Virus record (IMG/VR): IMGVR_UViG_3300049825_000110
Location: 1-39,649 of that record
DNA length: 39,649 bases
Direction: 5' to 3' (one strand)
Source of the DNA: a virus
The notes below the pieces were generated by a model that had not been told where the DNA came from, made no database searches, and saw nothing but the letters and a program-made list of their open reading frames with translations. Position numbers and translations under genes: made by a program. This document shows, in pieces, positions 31,380-39,649 of the stretch (position 1 is its first letter; each line of letters opens with the position of its first letter).

Positions 31380-31832
31380 ATGATAACCTTCCAGACAGAG
31401 CCATTTGCCAAATTTATACAGGACGGCAAGGAAATATTTGCCGAGCACAATAATGAAGTTGTGCTTCAAGATAAACAAATTTCTCTTGATGTAAACTATA
31501 AGGCATACTTTAGACTAGCCGAAGCAGACAAGTTAGAGGTGTGCACCATTCGAGATAATGGAAAATTAGTAGGATACACACTTTGGATGTTGCACTATCA
31601 CATCCACTATAAGACAAGCCTAACGGCAAACTCGACGTTGATTTATGTTGTGCCGGAGTACCGAAAAGGGCTTCTTGGATATAAACTAATCAAGTGGTCA
31701 ATTAATAAATTAAAAGAACGTGGCGTTCAAAGACTTATGATGGGTGTCAAACCAAACTATGATTTTGGTAGACTTCTTGAAAGACTTGGCGCATCTCATT
31801 TTGAAAAAATATACACGATAGCATTGGATTAG
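31380..31832 (+). CDS. GNAT-type acetyltransferase-like protein
   Basis: A 150-residue single GNAT domain. LVGYTLWMLHYHIHY is the beta-4 strand, LIYVVPEYRKGLLGYKLIKW the acetyl-CoA binding motif (consensus Q/RxxGxG/A is here RKGLLG), and MGVKPNYDFGRLLERLGAS the C-terminal region. The acceptor is unknown; related genes occur beside internal virion proteins of podoviruses, so a virion protein or host protein target is possible. It has a motif immediately upstream and is followed two bases later by a structural gene. Confidence 0.85.
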   Translation: MITFQTEPFAKFIQDGKEIFAEHNNEVVLQDKQISLDVNYKAYFRLAEADKLEVCTIRDNGKLVGYTLWMLHYHIHYKTSLTANSTLIYVVPEYRKGLLGYKLIKWSINKLKERGVQRLMMGVKPNYDFGRLLERLGASHFEKIYTIALD

Positions 31833-31834
31833 AT

Positions 31835-32620
31835 ATGACAGATTTTATTCCCGGAGGAGATTTTCTCCCAGGTGTCACAGACATATTAGGTGTAGATGAT
31901 TGGATCCCCGGTGTCACAGATATCTTAGGCATCGATGACTGGATCCCTGGTGTCAGCGACCTATTAGGTGTCGATGACTTAGGTATTACGGATTTATTAG
32001 GTGTCGATGACTTCTTACCTGGAATCGACGACTTCTTTGGCGGCGACGATGCTGGCGGCGGCGGTGGAGGTGGTGGTAACGGCGGTGGAGGTGGTGGTAA
32101 CGGCGGTGGAGGTGGTGGTAATGGCGGTGGAGGTGGTGGTAAAAACACAAACACTGGAGGAAGCAATAATGCAGCATTTAACCCAGGGTTTGTTAACTTA
32201 ACAGCAGACGTTATTGGCGGCGGTGGATCACCTTTATTTGACTTCTCCCCTAACATGTCTTCAAGTGCTATGGGCTCAACAACCAATCAAGCTCCTAGGT
32301 TCATGGCTGAAGGCGGATATGCCGAGGGCGGTGAACACGTTCCTGAATTCTACAGCGAAGGTGGAATGGAAAACACATACGTTAAAGGCGACGGCGATGG
32401 CACGTCTGATAGCGTTCCAGCCATGTTAGCAACCGGGGAATTTGTTATCCCAGCTGATGTCGTATCCGGCTTAGGTAACGGCGATTCTGATAGCGGTGCC
32501 GATTTACTAGATCAATTTTTGGCATCTGTTCGCGAACACAAACACTCCAATGGACCAGATGAATTACCGCCTGACAGTCTTAGCCCTTTAGAATATTTAT
32601 CAGATAAAGGAACTGCTTAA
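31835..32620 (+). CDS. Repetitive virion-like protein with LGVDDW and Gly-Asn repeats
   Basis: A 261-residue protein in three parts. Residues 1-70 hold five imperfect 12-14-residue units of the type PGVTDILGVDDW. Then comes a Gly-rich spacer with (G6N) units from four 21-bp DNA repeats. The C-terminal half contains RFMAEGGYAEGGEH and DGTSDSVPAMLATGEFVIPA, then DVVSGLGNGDSD, a segment found at the ends of tape-measure or internal proteins of many phages. It overlaps the following gene by TAATG. Probably an internal or tail-length protein. Confidence 0.75.
   Translation: MTDFIPGGDFLPGVTDILGVDDWIPGVTDILGIDDWIPGVSDLLGVDDLGITDLLGVDDFLPGIDDFFGGDDAGGGGGGGGNGGGGGGNGGGGGGNGGGGGGKNTNTGGSNNAAFNPGFVNLTADVIGGGGSPLFDFSPNMSSSAMGSTTNQAPRFMAEGGYAEGGEHVPEFYSEGGMENTYVKGDGDGTSDSVPAMLATGEFVIPADVVSGLGNGDSDSGADLLDQFLASVREHKHSNGPDELPPDSLSPLEYLSDKGTA
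32060..32142 (+). repeat. Four 21-bp units encoding Gly6-Asn
   Basis: GGCGGTGGAGGTGGTGGTAA starts at 32060, 32081, 32102 and 32123, the first two units exact to their 21st base and the others differing by one base. It is a flexible glycine spacer that can vary in length. Confidence 0.9.
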
Positions 32621-33426
32621 TGTCTGCGTTAGATGACTTAACCGCCTCGACGGTATCCAAGACCACAACCCTCCCCTCTTGGTTTGATGAGGCTCAAAAA
32701 AGTGTTGTTAGTGGTGGTACCGCAGCTGCGGCAAACATGCCAAAGATTGGCGACACAACCGCCGGTCTGGCAATTGACCAACTTAACGATCCAAATAAAA
32801 ACCCTTTTACAGCGGCTCAAGGGTCGCTTAACACCATTGCTACAGGTGCAGCAAATCCTTGGATCACAGACCCTGTCACAGGTCAAGTTAAACCTAACAC
32901 CGGCACTGCATTAGGTGGCCTTTTTTCAGCTCAAAATGATCAACTTCGCTCTTTAATTCCACAAACAGTGGCACCAGCAGACGCTGGCGCAATTGCTGGC
33001 GGTGGGTTTGGTAGCTTACGTAATCTCACAGCGGCAGACACTGCACTAACTAGCGCTCAAGCTGATTTATTTTCTAAACAAATGCAAGCCGCATTGACTA
33101 ACCAACAAACTGGCGTAAATGCTGCAACAGGATTAAGTAACTCTGGCGAGCAAGGTATTAAGTCCGAAATGGATGTGGGTGCTATTGAACAAGCGGATCC
33201 AATGAAAGCTTCCGGAGCACTTGCCACACTACTATCTAACGTCAAAGCCCCTGGTACGGTAGACGAAACAACACATCAATCCCCACTAGCTATATTGGGC
33301 GCTTTAGGTAAAGCTTATTCTGGAAGCACGACAAATCCTGATGGAAGTGTTAATACTCCTGGGCTTGGCGACATTTGGGATAAAATTTATAATTCAAGTA
33401 TTTGGGATGATATTTTTGGACCATAA
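32620..33426 (+). CDS. Hypothetical internal virion protein
   Basis: A 268-residue, Ala/Gly/Thr-rich, mostly helical protein (FTAAQGSLNTIATGAANPWI; LFSAQNDQLRSLIPQTVAP; SAQADLFSKQMQAALTNQQ). No enzyme motif. It lies between two repetitive internal-protein genes, starting at a TAATG overlap. Members of such blocks in podoviruses are ejected with DNA; for this protein that is inference. Confidence 0.7.
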   Translation: MSALDDLTASTVSKTTTLPSWFDEAQKSVVSGGTAAAANMPKIGDTTAGLAIDQLNDPNKNPFTAAQGSLNTIATGAANPWITDPVTGQVKPNTGTALGGLFSAQNDQLRSLIPQTVAPADAGAIAGGGFGSLRNLTAADTALTSAQADLFSKQMQAALTNQQTGVNAATGLSNSGEQGIKSEMDVGAIEQADPMKASGALATLLSNVKAPGTVDETTHQSPLAILGALGKAYSGSTTNPDGSVNTPGLGDIWDKIYNSSIWDDIFGP

Positions 33427-33451
33427 TAGTAATTAATAGGAATATAAACAA

Positions 33452-35287
33452 ATGGCTGGATTAGATGTACTAGCGAGCAGTATTTTACCTGGGGAGGTTG
33501 TCTCCCCTTTAGACGTTCCGTCTCCAAAAAAAGAACTTTCACCGACTGATTTTGTTACAATGCCGGGACCTAAGGGATCTAAGGTTGCATTGGACCCAAC
33601 AAACTCCGCAGAAATTCTTGCTAAAATGCAAGACTTCATTAACCAAAGAACCAAACCTAAATCCACTTTAGCTGGAATTGGTGACGCGTTGTACGATGCT
33701 TCTACGGCATTGTACCATCCTGACGTGTTTAGACAAGCTCAAAAAGACGCTCAAGAGAAAGCCAAAGAGACATTTGAAATGCAAATGCAAATGGCTCAAT
33801 ATAAAGCCGCTCAAGCTCAACACGAAGCCTACGTTAAATCTAATGAAAAATTAATGAATGGTCAGCCAACTACTCAAGCTGCTCCTACATTAGATCAAGG
33901 TCAAACAGCGCCTGTTCAGGGTCAAGGTCAACCAAGCTCTCCGGTGGTTAGCACATCATCCGGTCAAACTTTTAGATTTAATGACTTACCTCCTGAAATT
34001 AGGGCTTCTGCATTGGGTCAGGTGGACTACGCATCACGTCAAAAAGTGATCGACACTTGGGCTGAAAAGCATGCAGAAAAAGCTCAAGATCTATCAAATA
34101 GTTTAGCCGTTGAGGCTACAAAATCAGGACATAGTAAAGAATTAGAGCCAGTTAAATTTGCTAATAGCGCTGATGCTAACACGCAAAAATTATACTTTAT
34201 CGATGGCAAAGAAGTCATGATGACTCCTTTAGAGTATTCAAAACGAGCTAACGTGCCTGTAGAACAAGCTATTCAGACCGGTAAGTCCGCAGTTACCTCA
34301 GTTGCCGATACAAAACCTACAGTATTGCCAGCGGGTCAAGGTGAGTTTAAAGGAGTTGCTGCAGATGGCAACAACCCTGGCGGTATTAAAGGTAAAACTG
34401 GATTTATCCGATATGACACTCCACAAGAAGGCGTTAAGGCAACTGCTGATTTGACAGCTAGATATTTAGCTGGTGAAGGTCCGATGAAAGGTGTTCCTAC
34501 AACTGTTGAAAACATGACAGGTGTTTGGGCTAGTGGAGATCCCGCTAAACAACCGCCAAACTACGTTAACTTTGTTAAACAAGAGTTATCTAAAGCCGGT
34601 ATTAAATTAAATCCTGATAGCACAGTGCCAAATACTCCGGAAGCAATTAATGCATTAACAGCAGCTCGCATTAAATTTGAGTCCGGTAAAAATGCTGATA
34701 AGTTTTTACCTTATGTTGGACAAAAAACTACTCCGGAAGTAAAGACACCCGCTGCAGCGGCTCCTACCGAAGCACCTCAAGGGTACACAGAGTTCAAACA
34801 ACAACAAGAGGCTCAAAAAGCTTTAAACCAAGGTGAGCAAACTAAAACCGGCCAAGAGTTTGCAGCCAAGCACGCGGCTGCTATCCAAGCTGCGGAGAAT
34901 GCACCGGAAGACTTAGCTAACTCAAAATACATTAGAAACATTATCACTAACAATCCAAAAGCTTTTGGTGTGTTACAACACCCAACAGTGTTATCTGCAT
35001 TAGGTACGGCAATTAGCGAAGGCATCAATACGCCGGGCGCTGGGTACACCCATGTTAGTTCGGTTGATGACGCTATTCGTAAAGCTATGCCAGGGGCGCA
35101 AGAATCTGACATTGTGGCCGCTCAAAAAGCCGCTCAAAAGTTTGCTGAGTTACAATTAAATAAAGCCAAGGTAGTATTAAAAGGCCAAGGGTCTGTGTCT
35201 GATAACGAGCGTAGACTTGTTGCCGACATGACAGGTAACATTAAGAACTCTCCAGCTGCGTTACGCGACATGCTAACGTGGGGGTGA
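33452..35287 (+). CDS. Internal virion protein with P5-like wall-hydrolase-type domain
   Basis: A 611-residue protein. Residues ~90-150 form a Gln/Ala-rich coiled coil (EMQMQMAQYKAAQAQHEAY). Residues ~300-420 start with DGNNPGGIKGKTGFIRYDT and continue with GVKATADLTARYLAGEG and WASGDPAKQPPNYVNFVKQE. This NPG(N/G)...F..F/Y....G......L..Y pattern is a domain found in phage virion proteins suspected to open peptidoglycan. The C-terminal ~170 residues are helical and Lys-rich. Probably ejected to cross the cell wall. AGGAAT precedes its start. Confidence 0.7.
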   Translation: MAGLDVLASSILPGEVVSPLDVPSPKKELSPTDFVTMPGPKGSKVALDPTNSAEILAKMQDFINQRTKPKSTLAGIGDALYDASTALYHPDVFRQAQKDAQEKAKETFEMQMQMAQYKAAQAQHEAYVKSNEKLMNGQPTTQAAPTLDQGQTAPVQGQGQPSSPVVSTSSGQTFRFNDLPPEIRASALGQVDYASRQKVIDTWAEKHAEKAQDLSNSLAVEATKSGHSKELEPVKFANSADANTQKLYFIDGKEVMMTPLEYSKRANVPVEQAIQTGKSAVTSVADTKPTVLPAGQGEFKGVAADGNNPGGIKGKTGFIRYDTPQEGVKATADLTARYLAGEGPMKGVPTTVENMTGVWASGDPAKQPPNYVNFVKQELSKAGIKLNPDSTVPNTPEAINALTAARIKFESGKNADKFLPYVGQKTTPEVKTPAAAAPTEAPQGYTEFKQQQEAQKALNQGEQTKTGQEFAAKHAAAIQAAENAPEDLANSKYIRNIITNNPKAFGVLQHPTVLSALGTAISEGINTPGAGYTHVSSVDDAIRKAMPGAQESDIVAAQKAAQKFAELQLNKAKVVLKGQGSVSDNERRLVADMTGNIKNSPAALRDMLTWG

Positions 35288-35288
35288 G

Positions 35289-35543
35289 ATGCGTTCTAAC
35301 TACGATGACGCAGTTGGCAAGGCGATGAAGAATTGGGAACGTAAGAATCCAAATACATCTTATCGCCAATTTGAGTTGTCTCCAGAATATGAGACGCTTA
35401 AAAACAATTACAAGACCCAAATTGTTGCATTTGCCGATAAGGCAGGCAATTACAACATGCCTAAACCTGGGGATAAGATAACTCCTCCACCTGGATACGA
35501 CCAATGGAAGAAAAGTCAACAAAAAGGTAACGAACATGGCTGA
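35289..35543 (+). CDS. Small hypothetical virion-region protein
   Basis: An 84-residue hydrophilic protein (MRSNYDDAVGKAMKNWERKN; end PPPGYDQWKKSQQKGNEHG). It starts one base after the previous stop and overlaps the giant protein gene by eight bases, so it is made together with the internal proteins. Function unknown. Confidence 0.75.
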   Translation: MRSNYDDAVGKAMKNWERKNPNTSYRQFELSPEYETLKNNYKTQIVAFADKAGNYNMPKPGDKITPPPGYDQWKKSQQKGNEHG

Positions 35544-38500
35544 TTTTACCCCAGAACAGATCGAAGCTTTTAAAGCTTACGAAGCCTCTCAAGCGCCTAA
35601 AGATTTTACTGAGGCTGAGATTGAAGCCTTTAAAGACTATGAAGCTAAATTAGCAGATCAAGCTAACGCCATTGCTGGTGCCGAACAAAGTTCTCCAGTT
35701 GTCGGTGGTGCCTTAGGTGCAGCTATCCCTATTGCCACCGGTGCTACAAATCAAATTACTAAGATGGTGCCAACGGCAAAGAACGTTGCTAGGCACATTG
35801 ATGTCCCTGGCGGTCCTCAAGCAGTTCAAGGTAGTGGCGCCAGAAATTGGAACCTAGCTGAGACAGGTGTTGCAGCTCCTGGCACACAGATGAACAAGGC
35901 TGGCATGGAAACTAACAATAGACTTGCATCTATTGTACAACCTGGCGGCCCTTTTGCTGGTGGGGAAGTGACTCCGGGAGGGATTGCTATCTCTCCACGA
36001 ACCGCACAAGAAATTAAAAAAGCTGGGCCTGCAAAACGTCCACCTATAGCTAAAGTAAAAGCTGGCATGGCGGCAGCTGGCGAACACCCAGCGACACAGT
36101 TTGGTGGTAAGGTTGCTGGTGGGTATGGTATGGGCTCAAATGCAATGGAAGCTTATAATCGCCTAGCTAAGAGCGATCCGACAATACGCAACAAGATAGC
36201 TGGGTACCTCAATGCTGCAGGTTCTGGCGCAGGTGCCGTTGGTATGGCAGTCCCCGAAAGATTTGCTAAATATAGATTGCCTGCAGTTGCTGCCAGTGGC
36301 GCCTTAGAGTGGCTCGCTAACCAAGTGGCCGAGGAAGATAAAAAAGCAGCTGGGGGCCTTATTGGCCATTACGCCGGCGGTAAACAAGTACAACAGGTAG
36401 CGGAGTTAGCAAAACCTGTATTAAAAAAGTTCTCTGAGGCCCTCGGTGATGTAGGTGCCGTGGGTAAAAATGTGGCTACCACTCAATCTGATCGTACCAT
36501 TGTAGGTAAAGGTCAAAAAGGCGGCCCTGGGTTTCCTGGCTTACAGCATACAGACCCAGAACATGCCGCCGCTAATGCGGTATGGGGTGTAGGTAAACCA
36601 GAGCCTGCAACATTAATGGTAAACGCTAATAAGCGCGATCCCAATGGAGGACTCATTTGGACTAATTATGTAGGCGCCCCTGAACAATTATCTTCTAACC
36701 CGATGGTAATAGGGGAGTTGTGGGATGCCTTTATGGCGGCAGCCAGAGAAGGCAAGCTATCCCCAGAGCAACTTAAAAAGATGAACGCTCGCTTGTCTTC
36801 TGACGTCAAAGGTAACCTATTTGATAAATCAGTTGACATCACAGACCCTAGATTTTTAGATGTGGCCAATACATTTGATAAACGTCGCCTCGCTGGTGAT
36901 GTAATTGGGGGTATAGGTGTTGGAGGCCCCACTAAAGGCCGCATTGTCCCATATGATGATATTTTAAGCCACTACACAGATCCTGCGTTTATTGGACAAC
37001 CTACCGGTGTTATTGGTAACCGCCTATTTACCTTAGATAACACTGTCACTCATAATCCAGACATCCATGGTGGATACCCATACATTTTAGGTGGTAAAGA
37101 CCTTAACGTACAATTTGCTCCTGTACCGGGCGAGATTGGTATGCGCGATTTTGTAAAAGGTAAAATTGATCAAAAAATAAAAAATAATGTCAAACCAGAG
37201 ATGGGTACCTACGATTGGATTCGTGGCACCCCAACACAGCCAGTCACTGAAGAGTTTTTAAAGTACCTTCAAAAAGAAGGGTTTGCTAAAGGTGGTCAAG
37301 TTCAACACTACGCTCCGGGGGGCGCTGTTAAACTTTTTTCGGCGTTAGGTAATGCAATTGCTGGACATAAAATGGATACAATGCCCGGAGCTCAATGGGC
37401 GTCTTGGCTTGGGGCTAATGCTCCTAAGAGCGCTAAAAAAGAAGCCGAGGCTATCGACTTTACTAATTGGTTGAAATCTCAACCTAAAGCATCTAAAACA
37501 GACATTCAAAACTATATCAATAAATCATCACACGACATAAATCCTGTTGTTAAAAATAGTTCAGAAACAAAATTCCATGACTGGCAGATGCCTGGCGGTC
37601 GTAATTATAAAGAGACACTTGTCCAAACAAAACTACCGCGTCAACCTCTTGAAATTGTAGATGATCCTCAATTTCCGGGGTTTAAAAATCTTTTAGATGC
37701 CAATGGCAATATACTAAAGACCCCATCCGGCGTGGCTCGCACATGGTCTTCTGAAGCGGCAGCCAAACAATCACCTCAATATTTAGGTGAAGGTCCTGCT
37801 CGGTTTCAATCTAACCATTGGGAAGAACCTGATGTGGCGGTTCACATTCGTACCAACGAACGTCCAACGGCAGATAATAGAAAAGCTTTACACCTTGAAG
37901 AGGTTCAATCTGATTGGGGTCAAACAGGCCGCACAGAAGGTTTTGGTGATGGCGTTACAAAAGGTCCCTACGTTACAGACACCAATGACTGGACTGGCTT
38001 AGGGCTTAAACATGCGCTACACCAAGCCGCCGATGAGGGTCACGACTTCTTGACTTGGACCAACGGAGCTCAACAGGCTGATCGTTATAATTTAAGCAAG
38101 GTAGCAGATCGTATTACCCACAAGATGGATCCATACTTAAAAGAGCCTCGTCTCGATGTATATGACATTAATGGTAAAAATATTTATAATGATTCTGTTC
38201 CCGCTGAAGAGCTTCATAAACATATTGGCAAAGATGCAGCAGAAAGATTAATAAATGCTCCAGCCAATGAAGAAGGTGTTAAATTTATTCAAGGTGATGA
38301 TTTACGTTTTGGTGGTGAAGGTATGAAAGGATATTATGATAATATCTTGCCTAATACCCTGAATGATGTCTTGAAACAGATCGGTTCAACAGAACGCGCC
38401 AAGCCAGTGGATCTTCACATTAATCATGGCCATGTTCCAGATGAACATGGCATTCCGTCTATGTATCCTCATACTGAAACTTCCTCGCAGATGGGGATTG

Positions 38501-39189
38501 AAATTACGCCAGAGTTAAGACAACTTATCTTAGATCAAGGATTTTCTAAGTTTAAACATGGTGGCAGTGTCCCACACATGGCTGGCGGCAAGTTAGTTAA
38601 ATCAGCCGTTGAAGCTGCGCCTAAGATCTACCAAGATGTTAAAGATTTTATTTTGCCTCCGGCTGCAAATGCAGCTCGTACTCAGATTATTGGCACCTTA
38701 CCAACTTATCAAAAAGCTGGCAACATGCTTAAAGAGATGGGTGGTCAAGGTAAGACATTGGATTTTGGTGCAGGCTTAGGTGAAGGTGCTAAGGTATTAG
38801 ATGCTGATACTTTCGAGCCGTTTGCTAAAAACTGGTCCCCAACATTTACAAACGCGTCTGATATTCCTAGCGATGCATACGGTCAATTGACTAACCTCAA
38901 CGTGCTTAACGTAATGCCAAGAGAGATGCGAGATCAAGCAGTTAGTGACATTGGTCGAGTAATGGATAGAGGTGGTCTTGGAGTTTTAACAACACGTGGT
39001 AAAGATGTAATGAAGGCCCAAGGCCGTCCGGGCCCTGAGCCGACATCAATCATCACCAGTCGTGATACTTATCAAAAAGGCTTCTCACCACAAGAGTTAG
39101 AAGAGTATTTGAAATACATCCTAGGCTCTAAGTTTGACGTTAATAAAGTCAACCTAGGCCCGGCCGGCGCAGTCATACGTAAAAAATAA
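35536..39189 (+). CDS. Large polyvalent-type internal protein with methyltransferase-like end
   Basis: A 1217-residue multidomain protein. Residues 1-40 carry two copies of DFTxExIEAFKxYEA. Gly-rich linkers hold HYAGGK, FAKGGQ, HYAPGG, FKHGGS and HMAGGK. Near residue 786 is HLEEVQSDWGQTGRTEGFG, continued by DWTGLGLKHALHQAADEGHD and LTWTNGAQQADRY, a domain known from large polyvalent proteins of phages. From ~1070, TLDFGAGLGEGAKVLD (Asp1076 to Gly1082) and NLNVLNVMPREMRDQAVSDI resemble a Rossmann-type SAM methyltransferase. Such proteins are packaged and injected to protect or reprogram the host. Overlap with the previous gene is eight bases; the stop abuts the DNA polymerase stop. Confidence 0.8.
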   Translation: MADFTPEQIEAFKAYEASQAPKDFTEAEIEAFKDYEAKLADQANAIAGAEQSSPVVGGALGAAIPIATGATNQITKMVPTAKNVARHIDVPGGPQAVQGSGARNWNLAETGVAAPGTQMNKAGMETNNRLASIVQPGGPFAGGEVTPGGIAISPRTAQEIKKAGPAKRPPIAKVKAGMAAAGEHPATQFGGKVAGGYGMGSNAMEAYNRLAKSDPTIRNKIAGYLNAAGSGAGAVGMAVPERFAKYRLPAVAASGALEWLANQVAEEDKKAAGGLIGHYAGGKQVQQVAELAKPVLKKFSEALGDVGAVGKNVATTQSDRTIVGKGQKGGPGFPGLQHTDPEHAAANAVWGVGKPEPATLMVNANKRDPNGGLIWTNYVGAPEQLSSNPMVIGELWDAFMAAAREGKLSPEQLKKMNARLSSDVKGNLFDKSVDITDPRFLDVANTFDKRRLAGDVIGGIGVGGPTKGRIVPYDDILSHYTDPAFIGQPTGVIGNRLFTLDNTVTHNPDIHGGYPYILGGKDLNVQFAPVPGEIGMRDFVKGKIDQKIKNNVKPEMGTYDWIRGTPTQPVTEEFLKYLQKEGFAKGGQVQHYAPGGAVKLFSALGNAIAGHKMDTMPGAQWASWLGANAPKSAKKEAEAIDFTNWLKSQPKASKTDIQNYINKSSHDINPVVKNSSETKFHDWQMPGGRNYKETLVQTKLPRQPLEIVDDPQFPGFKNLLDANGNILKTPSGVARTWSSEAAAKQSPQYLGEGPARFQSNHWEEPDVAVHIRTNERPTADNRKALHLEEVQSDWGQTGRTEGFGDGVTKGPYVTDTNDWTGLGLKHALHQAADEGHDFLTWTNGAQQADRYNLSKVADRITHKMDPYLKEPRLDVYDINGKNIYNDSVPAEELHKHIGKDAAERLINAPANEEGVKFIQGDDLRFGGEGMKGYYDNILPNTLNDVLKQIGSTERAKPVDLHINHGHVPDEHGIPSMYPHTETSSQMGIEITPELRQLILDQGFSKFKHGGSVPHMAGGKLVKSAVEAAPKIYQDVKDFILPPAANAARTQIIGTLPTYQKAGNMLKEMGGQGKTLDFGAGLGEGAKVLDADTFEPFAKNWSPTFTNASDIPSDAYGQLTNLNVLNVMPREMRDQAVSDIGRVMDRGGLGVLTTRGKDVMKAQGRPGPEPTSIITSRDTYQKGFSPQELEEYLKYILGSKFDVNKVNLGPAGAVIRKK

Positions 39190-39649
39190 CTACTTGCGGT
39201 ATCGGTCTCCCACCCAGCCCTCTGCGGCTAGGGGGAAGTCCGGAGCCCAACTAGGGGGTGTGGTCATGATGTTGATCACGTCCTCTAGTGCAACGTCTTT
39301 ACGCTCCTCGTCAACCAACAAGAGCACCTCATCGTGGATTGAGTTGACAATGGTGTACCCTGCTTTATCTAGGCTCAACATAGAGAACGCCAAGAAGTCT
39401 CGAGCCGTCCCTTGTGTGGCGCTCTGAAATATTGAGCTCCCGATTAATGGGTTAAGTCCCCACTTTCGTGTGTAAGTATTTACACTCATCACCTTGACCG
39501 TTGTGCCTGTCTCACCCCAAGGTTTCATCTCTTCAACCACCTCAGGCTTCTGCCAATAGATCACCCTACCACTTGGCAACCTCAAGCTCAGTCCAAATTT
39601 ATCAACGCGCATAATCAGTCTATCACCGGCCTTAAATGTTTGGCCGGGA
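39190..39649 (-). CDS. DNA polymerase, family A, C-terminal part (cut by window edge)
   Basis: The C-terminal ~153 residues of a Pol I-type polymerase, open to the right edge (upstream residues read PGQTFKAGDRLI before the first Met, so that Met is not the start). Motif C is visible as SIHDEVLLLVDEE with the catalytic His-Asp-Glu, and NPLIGSSIFQSATQGTARDF is the palm region before it. It copies the phage genome. It is minus-strand and convergent with the late genes, with stops touching and no terminator between them. Confidence 0.93.
   Translation of the reverse strand, partial: PGQTFKAGDRLIMRVDKFGLSLRLPSGRVIYWQKPEVVEEMKPWGETGTTVKVMSVNTYTRKWGLNPLIGSSIFQSATQGTARDFLAFSMLSLDKAGYTIVNSIHDEVLLLVDEERKDVALEDVINIMTTPPSWAPDFPLAAEGWVGDRYRK

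Noticed and set aside
1-39649. Integrase, repressor and attachment sites (temperate lifestyle)
   Set aside because: No recombinase, CI-like repressor or att-like duplication is visible; the missing early region could still contain them.

Overview
This window looks like most of the late half of a tailed double-stranded DNA phage with podovirus-like morphogenesis genes. The evidence is a terminase large subunit, a long portal protein, a GroES-like co-chaperonin, a scaffold-like protein, an HK97-fold-like capsid protein, an array of tail-fibre genes, a lysis cassette, head-tail adaptor and stabilisation-like proteins, and very large internal (probably ejected) proteins. A family A DNA polymerase is cut by the right edge on the minus strand. 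I see no integrase, tRNA or CRISPR array. The order resembles freshwater and marine HMO-2011-like podoviruses; that placement is from memory of gene order and protein style, not from a search.

Layout: (1) 1-230 carries a minus-strand small gene, with a Shine-Dalgarno sequence for a further minus-strand gene at the left edge. (2) 231-1440 has no credible protein gene. It is packed with DnaA boxes, iteron-like repeats, an A/T tract, two perfect long inverted repeats and paired palindromes, and is the best candidate for a replication origin and control region. (3) 1441-1512 encodes a 23-residue peptide that I recognise as PqqA, the precursor of pyrroloquinoline quinone (PQQ). (4) 1599-4030 holds a degenerate Hint/intein-like protein overlapping terL. 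(5) 4089-12003 is the portal-to-capsid block. (6) 12070-23625 holds tail fibres and adhesins, interspersed with two 2-oxoglutarate/Fe(II) oxygenase-like genes, a cupin and a beta-propeller-like gene. (7) 23635-24677 is lysis. (8) 24759-31340 is low-complexity and neck/tail genes. (9) 31380-39189 is a GNAT-like protein and large internal proteins. (10) 39190-39649 is the end of DNA polymerase on the minus strand, meeting the late genes head-on.

Most late genes are tightly packed, with TAATG or ATGA overlaps. Transcription units seem to be marked by a 10-bp motif, TGCATTAGTA. I found it six times exactly and twice with one mismatch, always on the plus strand and always just upstream of a gene. 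It is a good candidate for a phage late promoter or promoter core.

The PqqA peptide is the standout. PQQ is the cofactor of methanol dehydrogenases and other quinoproteins, so the phage may infect a PQQ-making methylotroph (for example a freshwater Methylophilales bacterium; inference) and may supply extra precursor peptide during infection. No other pqq gene is in the window, so the host would have to provide PqqB-E. Two oxygenases encoded near collagen-like and glycine-rich fibres raise a second, weaker possibility that the phage hydroxylates its own virion proteins.
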